Shown one piece after another: positions 1 through 9,514 of a stretch of 64,000 nucleotides of DNA. Each line of letters begins with the position of its first letter. Within the stretch, counting starts at the first letter, position 1. Made by a program: the position numbers and the translations under genes. Source of the stretch: Microbulbifer agarilyticus (GTDB lineage Bacteria > Pseudomonadota > Gammaproteobacteria > Pseudomonadales > Cellvibrionaceae); contig NZ_CP019650.1 in the NCBI RefSeq assembly GCF_001999945.1, positions 1,984,001 to 2,048,000 on the forward strand. Direction: 5' to 3'. The notes below the pieces were generated by a model. The model made no database searches and had not been told where the DNA came from. It worked only from the letters and a program-made list of their open reading frames with translations.

Positions 1-626
1 CGGGTTCCGGCAAGAGCACACTGGTCAGTCTGCTGTCACGTTTTTATGAGCCGACCTCTGGCCGCATCCTGCTGGATGGGGTGGACATCACTCAGGTGTC
101 GCTGGCAGATCTGAGAGAGCAAATCAGTCTGGTGTCGCAAAGTATCGTGCTGTTCAATGACACGGTGTATCGCAATATCGCCTACGGTGAGCTGGAAGCG
201 AAACCGGATACCGAAGTGCAAAAGGCGATCGACCTGGCGCATGCGCGCAGCTTTATCGAAGAATTGCCCGAAGGCGAGCAGACGGTATTGGGTGACAACG
301 CGCAGATTCTGTCTGGCGGCCAGCGTCAGCGGCTGGCGATTGCGCGGGCGTTGCTGAAGGATTCTCCATTACTGATTCTCGACGAAGCGACTTCTGCGCT
401 GGACAATACTTCAGAGCGTCATATTCAGGCTGCACTGAATGAAGTTATGAAAGATCGCACGACCTTTGTGATCGCACATCGTCTCAGCACTATTGAGAAT
501 GCCGACTGCATTTTGGTGATGGAGCAGGGCCGTATCGTAGAGCAGGGCAGCCACGCGGAGCTCCTAGCCCGTGGAGGCCGTTACGCACTTTTGCTACAAC
601 AACAGAATGCCGAGGGCGCGGGCTGA
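1..626 (+). CDS. msbA: Lipid A export ATP-binding/permease MsbA, 3' part only
   Basis: Only the C-terminal nucleotide-binding domain is inside the window; the reading frame is open from base 3 and the gene begins upstream. The first codons give the Walker A core GSGKST, followed by the ABC signature LSGGQRQR near base 312, the Walker B segment [12 protein letters not shown] near 372 and the switch-histidine segment VIAHRLST near 470. MsbA is a homodimeric inner-membrane exporter that flips lipid A-core across the inner membrane. The assignment to MsbA rather than another ABC exporter rests on lpxK lying directly downstream, the conserved gammaproteobacterial pair. The gap to lpxK is about 50 bp, so co-transcription is likely. 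Confidence 0.9.
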   Translation, partial: GSGKSTLVSLLSRFYEPTSGRILLDGVDITQVSLADLREQISLVSQSIVLFNDTVYRNIAYGELEAKPDTEVQKAIDLAHARSFIEELPEGEQTVLGDNAQILSGGQRQRLAIARALLKDSPLLILDEATSALDNTSERHIQAALNEVMKDRTTFVIAHRLSTIENADCILVMEQGRIVEQGSHAELLARGGRYALLLQQQNAEGAG

Positions 627-677
627 TTGGCCCGTTAATCGCACACGTCAAAACAGGGATAGGGAGCGCTTGGCGAA

Positions 678-1709
678 ATGTCGCTAGAAGACTGGTTGAA
701 TAAACGCTGGTATCCGGCCGCCAGCGGTGGCGAGGACAGCGGCCATCAACTGCCACTACTTGCACCGCTCGAGGTGGCGTTTCGCCATGGCAGCCGCTGG
801 CGCAAGCAGCGGAATAAGCCGGCGCCCCTGCCAGTTCCAGTAATCGTGGTGGGTAACATCACCGTAGGTGGCGCAGGGAAGACACCGTTAGTTGCCGAGC
901 TGGGGCGCTGGCTGCAAGAGCGCGGGCGCAAGCCTGGCATTATCAGTCGCGGTTACGGTGGCCGGGCCAAGCATTATCCCTATAACGTTACCGCTCAATC
1001 TCATCCTCTCGAATCTGGTGACGAGCCGCTCATGCTGCACCTGATGACGGGGCTGCCGGTGATGGTTGCACCCAAGCGTCTCGAAGCCGCGGAGGCCCTG
1101 ATTGAGCAACACGATTGTGACGTGATCCTGTCGGATGATGGCCTGCAGCATTATGCCTTGTGGCGCAGTATGGAAATCTGTGTGGTGGATGGGCAGCGAG
1201 GGCTGGGCAACGGCCATTTGTTACCCCGTGGCCCATTGCGCGAGTCGGTTGATCGGCTCGATAGTGTCGATATGGTGGTTGCCAACGGGCAGCCAAACGA
1301 ACTGGTTCTGTCGCAGTGTGGGGAGAAACTCGACTTCACCATGGAACTGGAGCCGGCGCTGTGGCACCAGTTCAATCTGGACCAGACTTCATCGCTAAAG
1401 CTGGAGTCCGGCCCACAGATCGGCCCGTGTCATGCAGTGGCCGGCATCGGCAACCCACAGCGCTTCTTTAATGCCTTGCGCGAAGCGGGGTACACCGTCT
1501 CGGAAATGCCGTTCCCGGATCACCACCAGTACAGTGCGCAGGAACTGCAGCTGGATGGCATTACGCCAGTAATTATGACCATGAAAGACGCGGTGAAATG
1601 CCGTGATTTCTGGCAGAGCCACTGGTGGGCGCTGGAAGCACGCGCCCAGTTGCCAGAATCCTTTTACCAGCGTATCCATCAACACCTTGAGAGCTTCGAA
1701 CCCGCATGA
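678..1709 (+). CDS. lpxK: Tetraacyldisaccharide 4'-kinase LpxK
   Basis: 343 aa, normal family length. LpxK phosphorylates the 4' position of the lipid A disaccharide precursor at the cytoplasmic face of the inner membrane. The Walker A-type loop [13 protein letters not shown] lies at about residues 58-70, and the conserved segment [10 protein letters not shown] is near residue 150. It sits between msbA and kdsB, so lipid A phosphorylation, lipid A flipping and Kdo activation are encoded together. The stop overlaps the kdsB start by 4 bp (ATGA), implying translational coupling. The small Trm112-like gene (ycaR) that often separates lpxK from kdsB is absent here. Confidence 0.95.
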   Translation: MSLEDWLNKRWYPAASGGEDSGHQLPLLAPLEVAFRHGSRWRKQRNKPAPLPVPVIVVGNITVGGAGKTPLVAELGRWLQERGRKPGIISRGYGGRAKHYPYNVTAQSHPLESGDEPLMLHLMTGLPVMVAPKRLEAAEALIEQHDCDVILSDDGLQHYALWRSMEICVVDGQRGLGNGHLLPRGPLRESVDRLDSVDMVVANGQPNELVLSQCGEKLDFTMELEPALWHQFNLDQTSSLKLESGPQIGPCHAVAGIGNPQRFFNALREAGYTVSEMPFPDHHQYSAQELQLDGITPVIMTMKDAVKCRDFWQSHWWALEARAQLPESFYQRIHQHLESFEPA

Positions 1710-2491
1710 CCCGCACGAGTAGCACCGCAAGCGCACCCAGTTTTGACGTGATTATTCCAGCGCGCTACGCATCCAGCCGACTGCCGGGCAAGCCGCTGGC
1801 GGAAATCGCCGGTAAGCCGATGGTCCAGCGTGTCTATGAACGCGCCCTCGAGAGTGCAGCAGAGCGAGTGGTTGTCGCCACGGATGATGAGCGGGTTGCA
1901 GAGGTGGTCACTGCATTTGGCGGCAAGGTTTGCATGACCAGCGCCGAGCACGCTTCGGGTACCGACCGTTTGCAGGAAGTCGCTCAGCAATTGGGCCTGG
2001 CTGATGACAGGATACTGGTGAATGTACAGGGGGATGAGCCACTTATCCCGCCGGCGGTGATCAATCAGGTTGCCTCAAACCTGGCGAATAACTCCGGTGC
2101 CGGTGTGGCAACACTCGCGGAGCCTATTGAATCCGTGGAAGATTTTTTGAACCCCAATATCGTCAAGGTCGTGTGCGAAGCTTCTGGCCTAGCGCGTTAT
2201 TTTTCGAGGGCACCGATTCCCTGGCCGCGCGACGCATTCGCTGCCGAGCAAGGCGCTTTGCCTAAAGGGCTAAATCCGCGCCGCCATATTGGGATCTATG
2301 CTTACCGGGCAGCTTTGCTAAATCTGTTTGTGGCGTGGCCGATGGCGCCAATCGAACAATTTGAAGCATTGGAACAGCTTCGTTTCCTGTATAACGGCCA
2401 TGCCATCCACGTGGATGACGCCAGCGAAGTGGTACCCGGTGGTGTTGATACTGAGCAGGATCTTGCGCGGATGCGCGCATTGTTCGCCTGA
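1706..2491 (+). CDS. kdsB: 3-deoxy-manno-octulosonate cytidylyltransferase KdsB
   Basis: 261 aa. KdsB activates Kdo to CMP-Kdo with CTP, the donor for inner-core LPS assembly in the cytoplasm. The nucleotide-binding start [16 protein letters not shown] is at about residues 15-30, VATDDERV follows near 58, and VQGDEPLI near 110, all typical of this nucleotidyltransferase family. The N-terminus carries about 12 extra residues rich in Ser/Thr before the first beta strand, so the true start could be slightly internal. However, the ATG overlapping the lpxK stop is the natural coupled start. Confidence 0.95.
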   Translation: MTRTSSTASAPSFDVIIPARYASSRLPGKPLAEIAGKPMVQRVYERALESAAERVVVATDDERVAEVVTAFGGKVCMTSAEHASGTDRLQEVAQQLGLADDRILVNVQGDEPLIPPAVINQVASNLANNSGAGVATLAEPIESVEDFLNPNIVKVVCEASGLARYFSRAPIPWPRDAFAAEQGALPKGLNPRRHIGIYAYRAALLNLFVAWPMAPIEQFEALEQLRFLYNGHAIHVDDASEVVPGGVDTEQDLARMRALFA

Positions 2492-2551
2492 GTTTCCTGG
2501 AGCGCTAATCGTAGCTCTTATAGCAAGCGCATCCTCAAGCAGCGGTAGTAC

Positions 2552-3568
2552 ATGATTCAGTCCGATATTGATCTGCAGCCATTTAACACGATGACCATAG
2601 CCGCGCGTGCCAAGCACTTTTGCGCGGTTACTTCCCTTGAAGAATTGCGGGCAGCACTTGCATTTGCTCGTGAAAACTCTCAGCCCATTTTACCCCTCGG
2701 CGGCGGTAGCAATATCGTACTTACCGATGACTTCCCGGGGCTGGTGTTGCACTTGGGTATGCGCGGTCTGGAACTTGAGGAAGATGCCGGTGGTGTGCGT
2801 ATTCGTGCGGCCGCTGGAGAGAACTGGCATCAGCTGGTAATGCGCAGTGTTGAGGCTGGGTTTGGTGGCCTTGAGAATTTGGCCCTGATCCCGGGGAATA
2901 TCGGCGCGGCGCCTATTCAAAATATCGGCGCTTATGGCGTAGAGCTTAAAGATTACTTTGAGCAACTGACCGCGGTGGAGATCGCGAGTGGCGATTTAGT
3001 GACGTTTACCGCCGACGATTGCGCATTCGGGTATCGGGACAGCGTCTTCAAAGGTGCAGGCAAAGACCGTTATCTAATCTGCGAGGTGGTTCTGCGCTTG
3101 CCGAACACTTGGAAGCCGCGAGTGGATTATCCAGCATTGCAGCAGTTTTTTGCCGAAGAGGGCAGGCCACTAGATGCGTTAACGCCTGCGGAAATCGCGG
3201 ATGCGGTGATTGAGATACGTAACAGCAAACTTCCCAACCCGGTCGAAATTCCTAATACTGGCAGTTTCTTTAAGAATCCGGTGGTTAGCGAAGCACAATA
3301 TACGGCACTAAAGGCATCCCACCCGAATGTGGTCGCCTATGCGGCAGGTGATGGGTGGAAACTAGCCGCCGGTTGGCTGATCGATAATGCTGGCTGGCGC
3401 GGTTTTCGCCGTGACGGTGTCGGCGTGCACGACCGTCAGGCCCTGGTTCTGGTGAACCCCGGGCACCGCAGTGGCCACCAGGTCGTCGGGCTGGCGCGCG
3501 AAATCGCTGCAGATATCAAAGACAAGTTTGGTGTAACACTGGAGCCCGAGCCGCGGTTTTATCCGTAA
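2552..3568 (+). CDS. murB: UDP-N-acetylenolpyruvoylglucosamine reductase MurB
   Basis: 338 aa, matching the E. coli-type (type I) MurB length. It reduces UDP-GlcNAc-enolpyruvate to UDP-MurNAc with NADPH and FAD in cytoplasmic peptidoglycan precursor synthesis. The FAD-binding loop LPLGGGSNIVL is at about residues 46-56. The segment IPGNIGAAPIQNIGAYGVEL follows near 113. The catalytic-serine motif GSFFKNPVV is near 238, and the C-terminal EPEPRF carries the family's conserved glutamate. The gap from kdsB is about 60 bp, so it may be the last gene of the msbA-lpxK-kdsB-murB transcript. A GC hairpin without a T-tract follows near 3602-3622. Confidence 0.95.
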   Translation: MIQSDIDLQPFNTMTIAARAKHFCAVTSLEELRAALAFARENSQPILPLGGGSNIVLTDDFPGLVLHLGMRGLELEEDAGGVRIRAAAGENWHQLVMRSVEAGFGGLENLALIPGNIGAAPIQNIGAYGVELKDYFEQLTAVEIASGDLVTFTADDCAFGYRDSVFKGAGKDRYLICEVVLRLPNTWKPRVDYPALQQFFAEEGRPLDALTPAEIADAVIEIRNSKLPNPVEIPNTGSFFKNPVVSEAQYTALKASHPNVVAYAAGDGWKLAAGWLIDNAGWRGFRRDGVGVHDRQALVLVNPGHRSGHQVVGLAREIAADIKDKFGVTLEPEPRFYP

Positions 3569-3712
3569 TCCATTTTTGATCTTCCGTGTATCCCACGTGG
3601 AATGCGGCACCCGTGGTGCCGCGCCTCGCAAGTATCACCACTGAAAAATATTACTCCCGTCACTGAAGCGCTCTCTCGGAATTAGATCGGGGAGAGGCTC
3701 GCTACAACCGGG

Positions 3713-3752
3713 CTTTGTACGCTTTCCCCAGTTTTTGTACGCATTCTCCACA
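3713..3752. repeat. Two tandem imperfect 20-bp repeats upstream of uvrY
   Basis: Two back-to-back 20-bp units, CTTTGTACGCTTTCCCCAGT and TTTTGTACGCATTCTCCACA, lie in the 455-bp non-coding stretch (3569-4023) between murB and the response regulator. They share the core TTTGTACGC-TTC-CCA. The one-turn-pair spacing fits two protein-binding sites on the same helix face, but no known operator is recognised. The rest of the gap holds only one GC hairpin and AT-rich sequence. Confidence 0.5.
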
Positions 3753-4023
3753 ATTTGATGACAAAACGATCTCTCGTAGATTCAGGTGTGTCCGGCACAT
3801 ATCTCTGACAAGTACCGAAATTTTGCTGAATTTGTCTTCAATTTCTCGCGGAAAGCTTGCTTTGCATCAAGACATTAGTCTGGTATGTTTTCTATGGGCT
3901 CTGTGGATGGATCTTTGCAGGAGTAACCTGCTGAGCAATAACAAGAAATTTGGTTTTACGCGAGCTGAATTCAGTAGGAAAATATCGCGAAAAGCTGATT
4001 GAAAATCCGTGGTTGGGGCTAAA

Positions 4024-4668
4024 TTGATAAAAGTCTCAGTGGTAGACGATCACGACCTCGTGCGTATGGGGATATCCCGTATGTTGGGGGATGTGTCCGA
4101 TATAGAAGTGGTCGGTGAAGCCAAGAGCGGTGAAGATGCCATCGCCTTCGTACGCGAAACCCCAGTAGACGTCGTCCTGATGGACGTGCGTATGCCTGGG
4201 ATGGGCGGCCTAGAGGCTACGCGCAAGCTGATTGCCCGCTTCCCGCAGTCCAGGGTCATTGCCGTCAGTGCTTTGGATGACGACCTGTTTCCAAGCCGCT
4301 TGATTCAGGCTGGAGCGAAGGGGTATGTCACCAAGGGCGCGGACCTGGAGGAAATGGTGCGGGCGATTCGCTCGGTGGTCGCTGGGGAAACGTATATTAG
4401 TTCCTCCATGGCCACCAAGCTGGCATTGCGGAGTGTGAGCGGCGGTTCGTCACCTTTTGACGAGCTGTCTGAGCGCGAGCTGCAGACCGCAGTGATGATC
4501 GTAAACGGGAGTAAGGTCGCCGAGATTGCCGAAACCCTCGCGGTAAGCCCGAAAACCGTCAATACCTATCGTTACCGCATTTTTGAGAAATTGGGGCTGA
4601 ACTCGGATGTTGAGTTGACCCTGTTGGCGGTCAAGCACCATGTACTGGACCCCGAGGAGGCGCTTTAG
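4024..4668 (+). CDS. uvrY: Response regulator UvrY/GacA
   Basis: 214 aa from a TTG start. The protein is the LuxR-type response regulator partner of BarA/GacS, which in this lineage activates small RNAs that titrate CsrA/RsmA. The receiver has the acidic pair D8/D9 and phospho-acceptor D54 in VLMDVRMPGM. The C-terminal helix-turn-helix has VAEIAETLAVSPKTVNTYRYR. The TTG at 4024 is preferred over an upstream GTG at 4009 because homologues begin at MIKV, and a GGGG box sits 5 nt upstream of it. It is followed by a strong terminator and then uvrC, the conserved uvrY-uvrC order. Confidence 0.93.
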   Translation: MIKVSVVDDHDLVRMGISRMLGDVSDIEVVGEAKSGEDAIAFVRETPVDVVLMDVRMPGMGGLEATRKLIARFPQSRVIAVSALDDDLFPSRLIQAGAKGYVTKGADLEEMVRAIRSVVAGETYISSSMATKLALRSVSGGSSPFDELSERELQTAVMIVNGSKVAEIAETLAVSPKTVNTYRYRIFEKLGLNSDVELTLLAVKHHVLDPEEAL

Positions 4669-4703
4669 CGCTGGTGAGAAGCGATTTCTTAGTATGAATT
4701 TTG

Positions 4704-4736
4704 AACAGGGGCCTTTGCTGGCCCCTGTTTCGTTTT
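4704..4736 (+). terminator. Intrinsic terminator after uvrY
   Basis: A 10-bp perfect stem (AACAGGGGCC / GGCCCCTGTT) with a 6-nt loop, followed by TCGTTTT. It lies between uvrY and uvrC, so uvrC probably has its own promoter or receives partial read-through. Confidence 0.8.
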
Positions 4737-4788
4737 GGTGAAGTTGTCGCGACTTTTTAACGACTTGGTTCTGAATTGATTATTTGCG

Positions 4789-6603
4789 ATGTTCGACAGT
4801 AAGCGGTTTTTATCTACGGTCACACGCAAACCCGGCGTTTATCAGATGTTTGATGCCGGGGGGAAGGTTTTGTATGTGGGCAAGGCCAAGAATCTGCGCA
4901 ATCGCCTGGGAAGTTATTTTCGCGCGACCGGACTCACCGCCAAGACCATGGCATTGGTTGAGAAGATCGCCGATATCGAGGTGACCGTCACCCGCAGTGA
5001 AACCGAGGCGCTGGTACTCGAGCAGAGCCTGATCAAGTCCCAGCGCCCGCCCTATAACGTGATGCTGAAGGACGATAAGGGCTATCCGTACATCTTTCTT
5101 TCCAGCAAAGACACCTTTCCACGTATCGCGTTTCACCGCGGTTCCAAGCGGAAAAAGGGCGACTACTTCGGCCCCTTTCCCAACGCATCCTCGGTAAGGG
5201 ACAGCCTCAATTTCCTGCAAAAAACCTTTCGTATTCGTAATTGCGAAGACAGCGTGTTTGCCAACCGCTCACGTCCTTGCCTGCAATACCAGATAGAGCG
5301 TTGTACGGCGCCGTGCGTCGACTTTATCAGCCCCGAGGACTACCAGGCGGATGTTCGCCACGCGCAAATGTTCCTTGCCGGGAAAAGTGACAGCATCATC
5401 CGTGAGTTGGCCGACGCCATGGAGAAGGCCTCGGCAAGTCTGGAGTTCGAGAAAGCCGCCCGTTTGCGTGATCAGATTGTCGCCTTGCGCAGGCTGCAAT
5501 CGGATCAGATTGCCGAGAGTGCCGCTGGTGATGTGGACGTGTTGGGTGCCGCTACATCCGGCGGCCTGTGTTGCGTACATGTGCTGTTTATTCGGCAGGG
5601 GCGTATTTTGGGTAGCCGCAGTTACTACCCCAGTGAGAAGCTTGGGCTCGAATCCTCTGGGCTATTGTCGGCATTTATTCCGCAGTTCTACCTGAGTGGG
5701 AACCGGGAGGTACCCCGGGAGATACTTATGTCGGAAGACCTGGAGGACAGCGAACTCCTTGCCAGCGCGCTTTCCGAGAAGTCCGGTAAAGAGGTACAGC
5801 TGGTGCACCGGCTGCGTGGCAATCGCGCCTCGTGGGTGGAAATGGCGCAACAGGCGGCCAGCCAGAACCTGCAAAGTCGCACCGCGTCACAGCAGAAGCT
5901 GCAGGACCGGTTTGAAGATTTGCAGAATATCTTGCAGTTGAATGAATTACCCGAGCGGCTCGAGTGCTTTGATATCAGCCATTCCAGTGGCGAGGCAACG
6001 GTGGCATCGTGTGTGGTATTTGATACAGGCGGTCCGGTCAAATCGGATTATCGGCGTTTCAATATCGAGGGTATCACTGCCGGAGATGATTACGCGGCCA
6101 TGGGACAGGCGCTGCAGCGCCGATACACGCGTCTTTCCAAGGGTGAGGGGCGCTTCCCCAATATTCTCCTGGTGGACGGTGGTAAAGGTCAGGTGCGGCA
6201 GGCGATTGATACGCTGAATGAGCTTGGGGTACTTGGCGTTCAGATTATTGGTGTCGCCAAAGGAACTACCCGCAAGGCGGGCTTCGAAACACTGCATGTG
6301 GTGGCGCAAAATCGCGAGCTGGTGCTTGAGTCGGACTCGCCAGCACTGCATTTGATTCAGCAGGTGCGCGACGAGGCCCACCGCTTTGCGATCACCGGGC
6401 ACCGCCAGCGGCGCGATAAAAAACGCCGTGAATCACCACTCGAAGGCATACCCGGTGTTGGCCCTGCACGTCGTCGCGCGCTTCTCCATCACTTTGGTGG
6501 GCTGCAGGAGGTCATGCGGGCCTCGGTCAATCAGATTGCCAGCGTTGAGGGGGTGAGCAGTAAGCTGGCCCAGGAGATATACTCCAGCCTCCATAACGAA
6601 TGA
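4789..6603 (+). CDS. uvrC: Excinuclease ABC subunit C
   Basis: 604 aa, full family length. UvrC makes both incisions around UvrB-bound lesions in nucleotide excision repair. Domains in order are a GIY-YIG nuclease (PGVYQMF and VLYVGKAKNLRNRL, about residues 15-45), a cysteine-containing central part, a UVR domain binding UvrB at about 205-240, an RNase H-like 5' nuclease domain (ECFDISHSSG, LVDGGKGQ) and C-terminal helix-hairpin-helix repeats (GIPGVGPARRRALLHHF). It sits between uvrY and pgsA as in E. coli. Confidence 0.97.
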   Translation: MFDSKRFLSTVTRKPGVYQMFDAGGKVLYVGKAKNLRNRLGSYFRATGLTAKTMALVEKIADIEVTVTRSETEALVLEQSLIKSQRPPYNVMLKDDKGYPYIFLSSKDTFPRIAFHRGSKRKKGDYFGPFPNASSVRDSLNFLQKTFRIRNCEDSVFANRSRPCLQYQIERCTAPCVDFISPEDYQADVRHAQMFLAGKSDSIIRELADAMEKASASLEFEKAARLRDQIVALRRLQSDQIAESAAGDVDVLGAATSGGLCCVHVLFIRQGRILGSRSYYPSEKLGLESSGLLSAFIPQFYLSGNREVPREILMSEDLEDSELLASALSEKSGKEVQLVHRLRGNRASWVEMAQQAASQNLQSRTASQQKLQDRFEDLQNILQLNELPERLECFDISHSSGEATVASCVVFDTGGPVKSDYRRFNIEGITAGDDYAAMGQALQRRYTRLSKGEGRFPNILLVDGGKGQVRQAIDTLNELGVLGVQIIGVAKGTTRKAGFETLHVVAQNRELVLESDSPALHLIQQVRDEAHRFAITGHRQRRDKKRRESPLEGIPGVGPARRRALLHHFGGLQEVMRASVNQIASVEGVSSKLAQEIYSSLHNE

Positions 6604-6726
6604 GTGTGCTGTACAAATATGCTGCACAGTAGCGGCGTATTTCCTATTAGCGTTTCTTTTTCGCCGCTAGATTGCTAAGTTACGCAGTGCCGACGAAGTG
6701 TGTTCAGCGAATGTAAAAGGACCAGC

Positions 6727-7293
6727 ATGACTCTCGCCAACAAATTGACCCTACTGCGTGTAGCGCTCATTCCGGTTTTTGTGCTGGTTTTCTATCTTCC
6801 CTATAAGTGGAGCTACATTGCTTCCGCTCTGATCTTCTCCATTGCTGCTGCGACCGACTGGCTTGACGGTTATCTAGCGCGCAAACTGAATCAGAGTACC
6901 CCGTTTGGTGCCTTTCTCGACCCGGTGGCAGACAAGCTGATGGTCGCTACAGCCTTGGTGCTGCTTGTCGACCTGCACGACCACCGCCTGTTTACGATTG
7001 CCGCAGCCATTATTATTGGCCGCGAGATTGCGGTTTCCGCACTGCGTGAGTGGATGGCTGAACTGGGTCAGCGTGGCAACGTGGCAGTGAACTACGTTGG
7101 CAAGATCAAAACCACGGCGCAAATGGCTGCAATCATTGTGTTGCTGGCATTCGATGTAGAGGAGTTTCCGGTGATGGAAACCATCGGATACATCCTGCTG
7201 TATGTGGCCGCAGCCCTGACACTTTGGACAATGGTGGTCTATTTACGCGCGGCCTGGCCTGCGCTGAATGGCGAAGATTCGTCCGCTTCCTGA
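6727..7293 (+). CDS. pgsA: CDP-diacylglycerol-glycerol-3-phosphate 3-phosphatidyltransferase
   Basis: 188 aa from the ATG at 6727, chosen because AAAGGA lies 6-8 nt upstream and homologues begin [11 protein letters not shown]; an in-frame GTG at 6700 is less likely. PgsA makes phosphatidylglycerophosphate, the committed step to phosphatidylglycerol and cardiolipin, in the inner membrane. The CDP-alcohol phosphotransferase signature D-G-x2-A-R-x8-G-x3-D-x3-D is complete ([19 protein letters not shown], then PVAD). Several hydrophobic helices follow. In E. coli this gene is followed by glyW-cysT-leuZ; here no tRNA follows directly. Confidence 0.95.
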   Translation: MTLANKLTLLRVALIPVFVLVFYLPYKWSYIASALIFSIAAATDWLDGYLARKLNQSTPFGAFLDPVADKLMVATALVLLVDLHDHRLFTIAAAIIIGREIAVSALREWMAELGQRGNVAVNYVGKIKTTAQMAAIIVLLAFDVEEFPVMETIGYILLYVAAALTLWTMVVYLRAAWPALNGEDSSAS

Positions 7294-7408
7294 TCGATTT
7301 GTAACGCGTTCACAGATCTGGCGTCTCGTGTAGGGACGTGGATTTTCAGGTCGCAATCAATTCGGTACGATAGTTCCATTCGAGCATTTGTGCGCCAGTG
7401 GAGTTATC

Positions 7409-7999
7409 GTGCCTTTTCGCTTATTTTTTTCCCAACAATACACTCGTTCAATAGCTACCCTTGTTGCTGCAGTATGCTGCATTGGCCCGGGGGCTAACGC
7501 CCTAGAAAGCAACAAGTACAAGCGGGCAGAGTGGCTCCCAAAGTGGTCCGATGCGGATCGCGATTGCCAGAACACCCGTCACGAACTCCTTGTTCGATTT
7601 TCCCTGGCACCGATTACCTATACCGATACACGCCACTGCCAGGTGAAGGGTGGTCTTTGGATGGACCCGTACACAGGCCAGTTTTTTGAGTTGGCTTCGG
7701 ATCTGGATGTGGAGCACATTGTGCCGCTCAAGTGGGCCCATGAAAGAGGCGGTGCAGAATGGTCGCGTGAACGGAAGCGCGCATTTGCCGAAGACCCCGA
7801 CAACCTGTGGCTTGTCGACGATGGGCGTAACCAGAGCAAGGGGCACAAAGGCCCCGATGAATGGATGCCGCCTTACGGCCCAGTGCGGACCTACTACTTG
7901 CGCCGCTTTCTGGGTGTCGCCGAGAAATATGGATTGCAGGTTAGGCCAAACGAATCCCAATTAATCCTGGCGATGCTGGCGGATTCCCGCAAAGGTTAA
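7409..7999 (+). CDS. Secreted HNH endonuclease (DUF1524-type)
   Basis: 196 aa from a GTG with a GGAG box 5 nt upstream; an in-frame TTG at 7388 is the alternative. Residues 1-31 form a signal peptide ending near GANALES. The catalytic region has the HNH core D-x-E-HIVPL, followed by a conserved tail with NLWLVDD, NQSKGHKGPDEWMPP, the pattern of small extracellular nucleases of the DUF1524/GmrSD-C-like group. The expected role is non-specific degradation of DNA outside the cell or in the periplasm, for nutrition or matrix turnover (inference). It stands alone, 115 bp after pgsA, in an accessory stretch. Confidence 0.85.
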   Translation: MPFRLFFSQQYTRSIATLVAAVCCIGPGANALESNKYKRAEWLPKWSDADRDCQNTRHELLVRFSLAPITYTDTRHCQVKGGLWMDPYTGQFFELASDLDVEHIVPLKWAHERGGAEWSRERKRAFAEDPDNLWLVDDGRNQSKGHKGPDEWMPPYGPVRTYYLRRFLGVAEKYGLQVRPNESQLILAMLADSRKG

Positions 8000-8072
8000 T
8001 GAGCTTTTAGAGGTTAAGCTGCGTGAGGTCGCCCTATGGCGAATATCGGGCCGTTAGCTGGGCACGCCGCGA

Positions 8073-9488
8073 TTAGTCCGGAATAGCTTCCAGGATTTCC
8101 CCAAAGCGGTTTTCGACCGGATAGGGGGTTGCAGACCAGCCGAGCCGCACGATTACGGCACCTTGTGAGGGTGCCACCATCACTTTTTGTTCGCGATTCC
8201 CCAGCATAAAAAAACTATCTTCCGGCAAGCACGGGTATTGGTTCGATGATTGCTTGCGCCCTAAACAATTCAGCCAGATTTGGTAGCCGTAACGAATGTC
8301 GTTTTTACTGATATTGGGCTGTACCGCTTGAGAGATCCAGTGCGGATCAATGAAAGGCGTTTCGCGGTGTGTTGCGGCAAGAGCACCGCTAGCGGCGTAT
8401 AGTTGCCCCATGCGCGCCCAATCGCGGGCCGTCCCGTATCCGTAAGAGCTGCCTACCAATACACCGTCATCATCCAGTTCAATCAATATGCTGGGTGTGT
8501 CGAGTGGCTCGGTGAATTCCTTCCTCAGGAAATGCAAAACCCTTTCCGTGCCTCCAAGTCTTTCGTGTATCCAGCGTGCCAGCAGATTGGTGCTGCCCGA
8601 TGAGTATGAGAAGTGTGTGCCAGGTGTATGCTGCAGGGGCCGTTCCAGCGCATAGCGGGAGCAGGGGGTTCTGCCAAACAGCATGCGAGAAACGTCGCTG
8701 CCCAGCCGGTAATCTTCACAGAATTGCAGTCCATCACTCATTTGCAGCAGATTGTGCAATGTAATCATTGAACGGCTGTCACCAGACCACGCGTCAAAAA
8801 GCCCACTGGCATGCCTATCCACCAGGCCGAGGGTTTCCATGCGGCCCATTAAAAGGGCGATGGCGCTCTTCGTTAACGACCAGCCAAAGAGTGACGTCGT
8901 GGGGCTAATTCCTGCGCCGTAGGCCTCTCCAACAACGCACCAATCCTGCATCACCAGCAGTGCGCGTGTGTCGAGCCCCGACTCGTTGTCCTGCTGTATT
9001 TGCCGGTATAGCAACTGCTGTAGCTGGTTTGTCTGGTATCGGAATCCGGTGGGAGGTTTTTCAGCCCCCAGTGAATGAAATTTTAACGGCGTGTCAGCAG
9101 AGATTCGTTGCGCTCGCCTTGTGCTCGATGGAGCGCATATCATCGAGCCGATCATTGGTCGGTACCGTGCATGAATGGTAGAAAGACTTGCCAGCGTCGC
9201 CGATGTCACATGGTCGTTGTGGCGGATGGTGATAAGGCGGAAGAGGGGGGAGTATTGGGAGAGGTCCTGGCGTATACGCCTCGATGAAAACCCGGAAATG
9301 TTGTGTGCAGAACATGCAAGTTTTGCACTCATGACCAGTAGTGCTCTCAGTGCCTCTCTCGGTGTCTCTATCAGTCGCTTGAGCGGATATCTTGTCTCGC
9401 GCGAGCGACTGATCAAGCAAATAATCCCAAAGCTCGCCCCAAAGCAGGCCACGCCGATAGCCACCACGACAATGAAATCAAATGTCAT
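8073..9488 (-). CDS. Serine hydrolase of the beta-lactamase/penicillin-binding fold
   Basis: 471 aa. The N-terminus is one hydrophobic segment (about residues 4-27), so the protein is probably membrane-anchored with a periplasmic hydrolase domain. The catalytic SxxK motif is SLTK in GWSLTKSAIAL. The tyrosine motif appears as HFSYSSGSTNLL, typical of the class C beta-lactamase/6-aminohexanoate-dimer hydrolase branch. The C-terminal motif that is usually GHDGQ or GHEGQ in these relatives reads GNREQ here, so activity may be altered. The substrate cannot be told from sequence; esterase or amidase activity is more likely than antibiotic resistance. No co-directional partner other than the DUF1254 gene upstream. 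Confidence 0.75.
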   Translation of the reverse strand: MTFDFIVVVAIGVACFGASFGIICLISRSRETRYPLKRLIETPREALRALLVMSAKLACSAHNISGFSSRRIRQDLSQYSPLFRLITIRHNDHVTSATLASLSTIHARYRPMIGSMICAPSSTRRAQRISADTPLKFHSLGAEKPPTGFRYQTNQLQQLLYRQIQQDNESGLDTRALLVMQDWCVVGEAYGAGISPTTSLFGWSLTKSAIALLMGRMETLGLVDRHASGLFDAWSGDSRSMITLHNLLQMSDGLQFCEDYRLGSDVSRMLFGRTPCSRYALERPLQHTPGTHFSYSSGSTNLLARWIHERLGGTERVLHFLRKEFTEPLDTPSILIELDDDGVLVGSSYGYGTARDWARMGQLYAASGALAATHRETPFIDPHWISQAVQPNISKNDIRYGYQIWLNCLGRKQSSNQYPCLPEDSFFMLGNREQKVMVAPSQGAVIVRLGWSATPYPVENRFGEILEAIPD

Positions 9489-9514
9489 ATTGAAAGAAAT
9501 GGTATTGCGCAGGG

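Noticed and set aside
3715..4002. A 95-codon open frame between murB and uvrY
   Set aside because: No ribosome-binding site, atypical amino-acid composition and no domain; it runs through the tandem repeats and AT-rich leader. Treated as non-coding.
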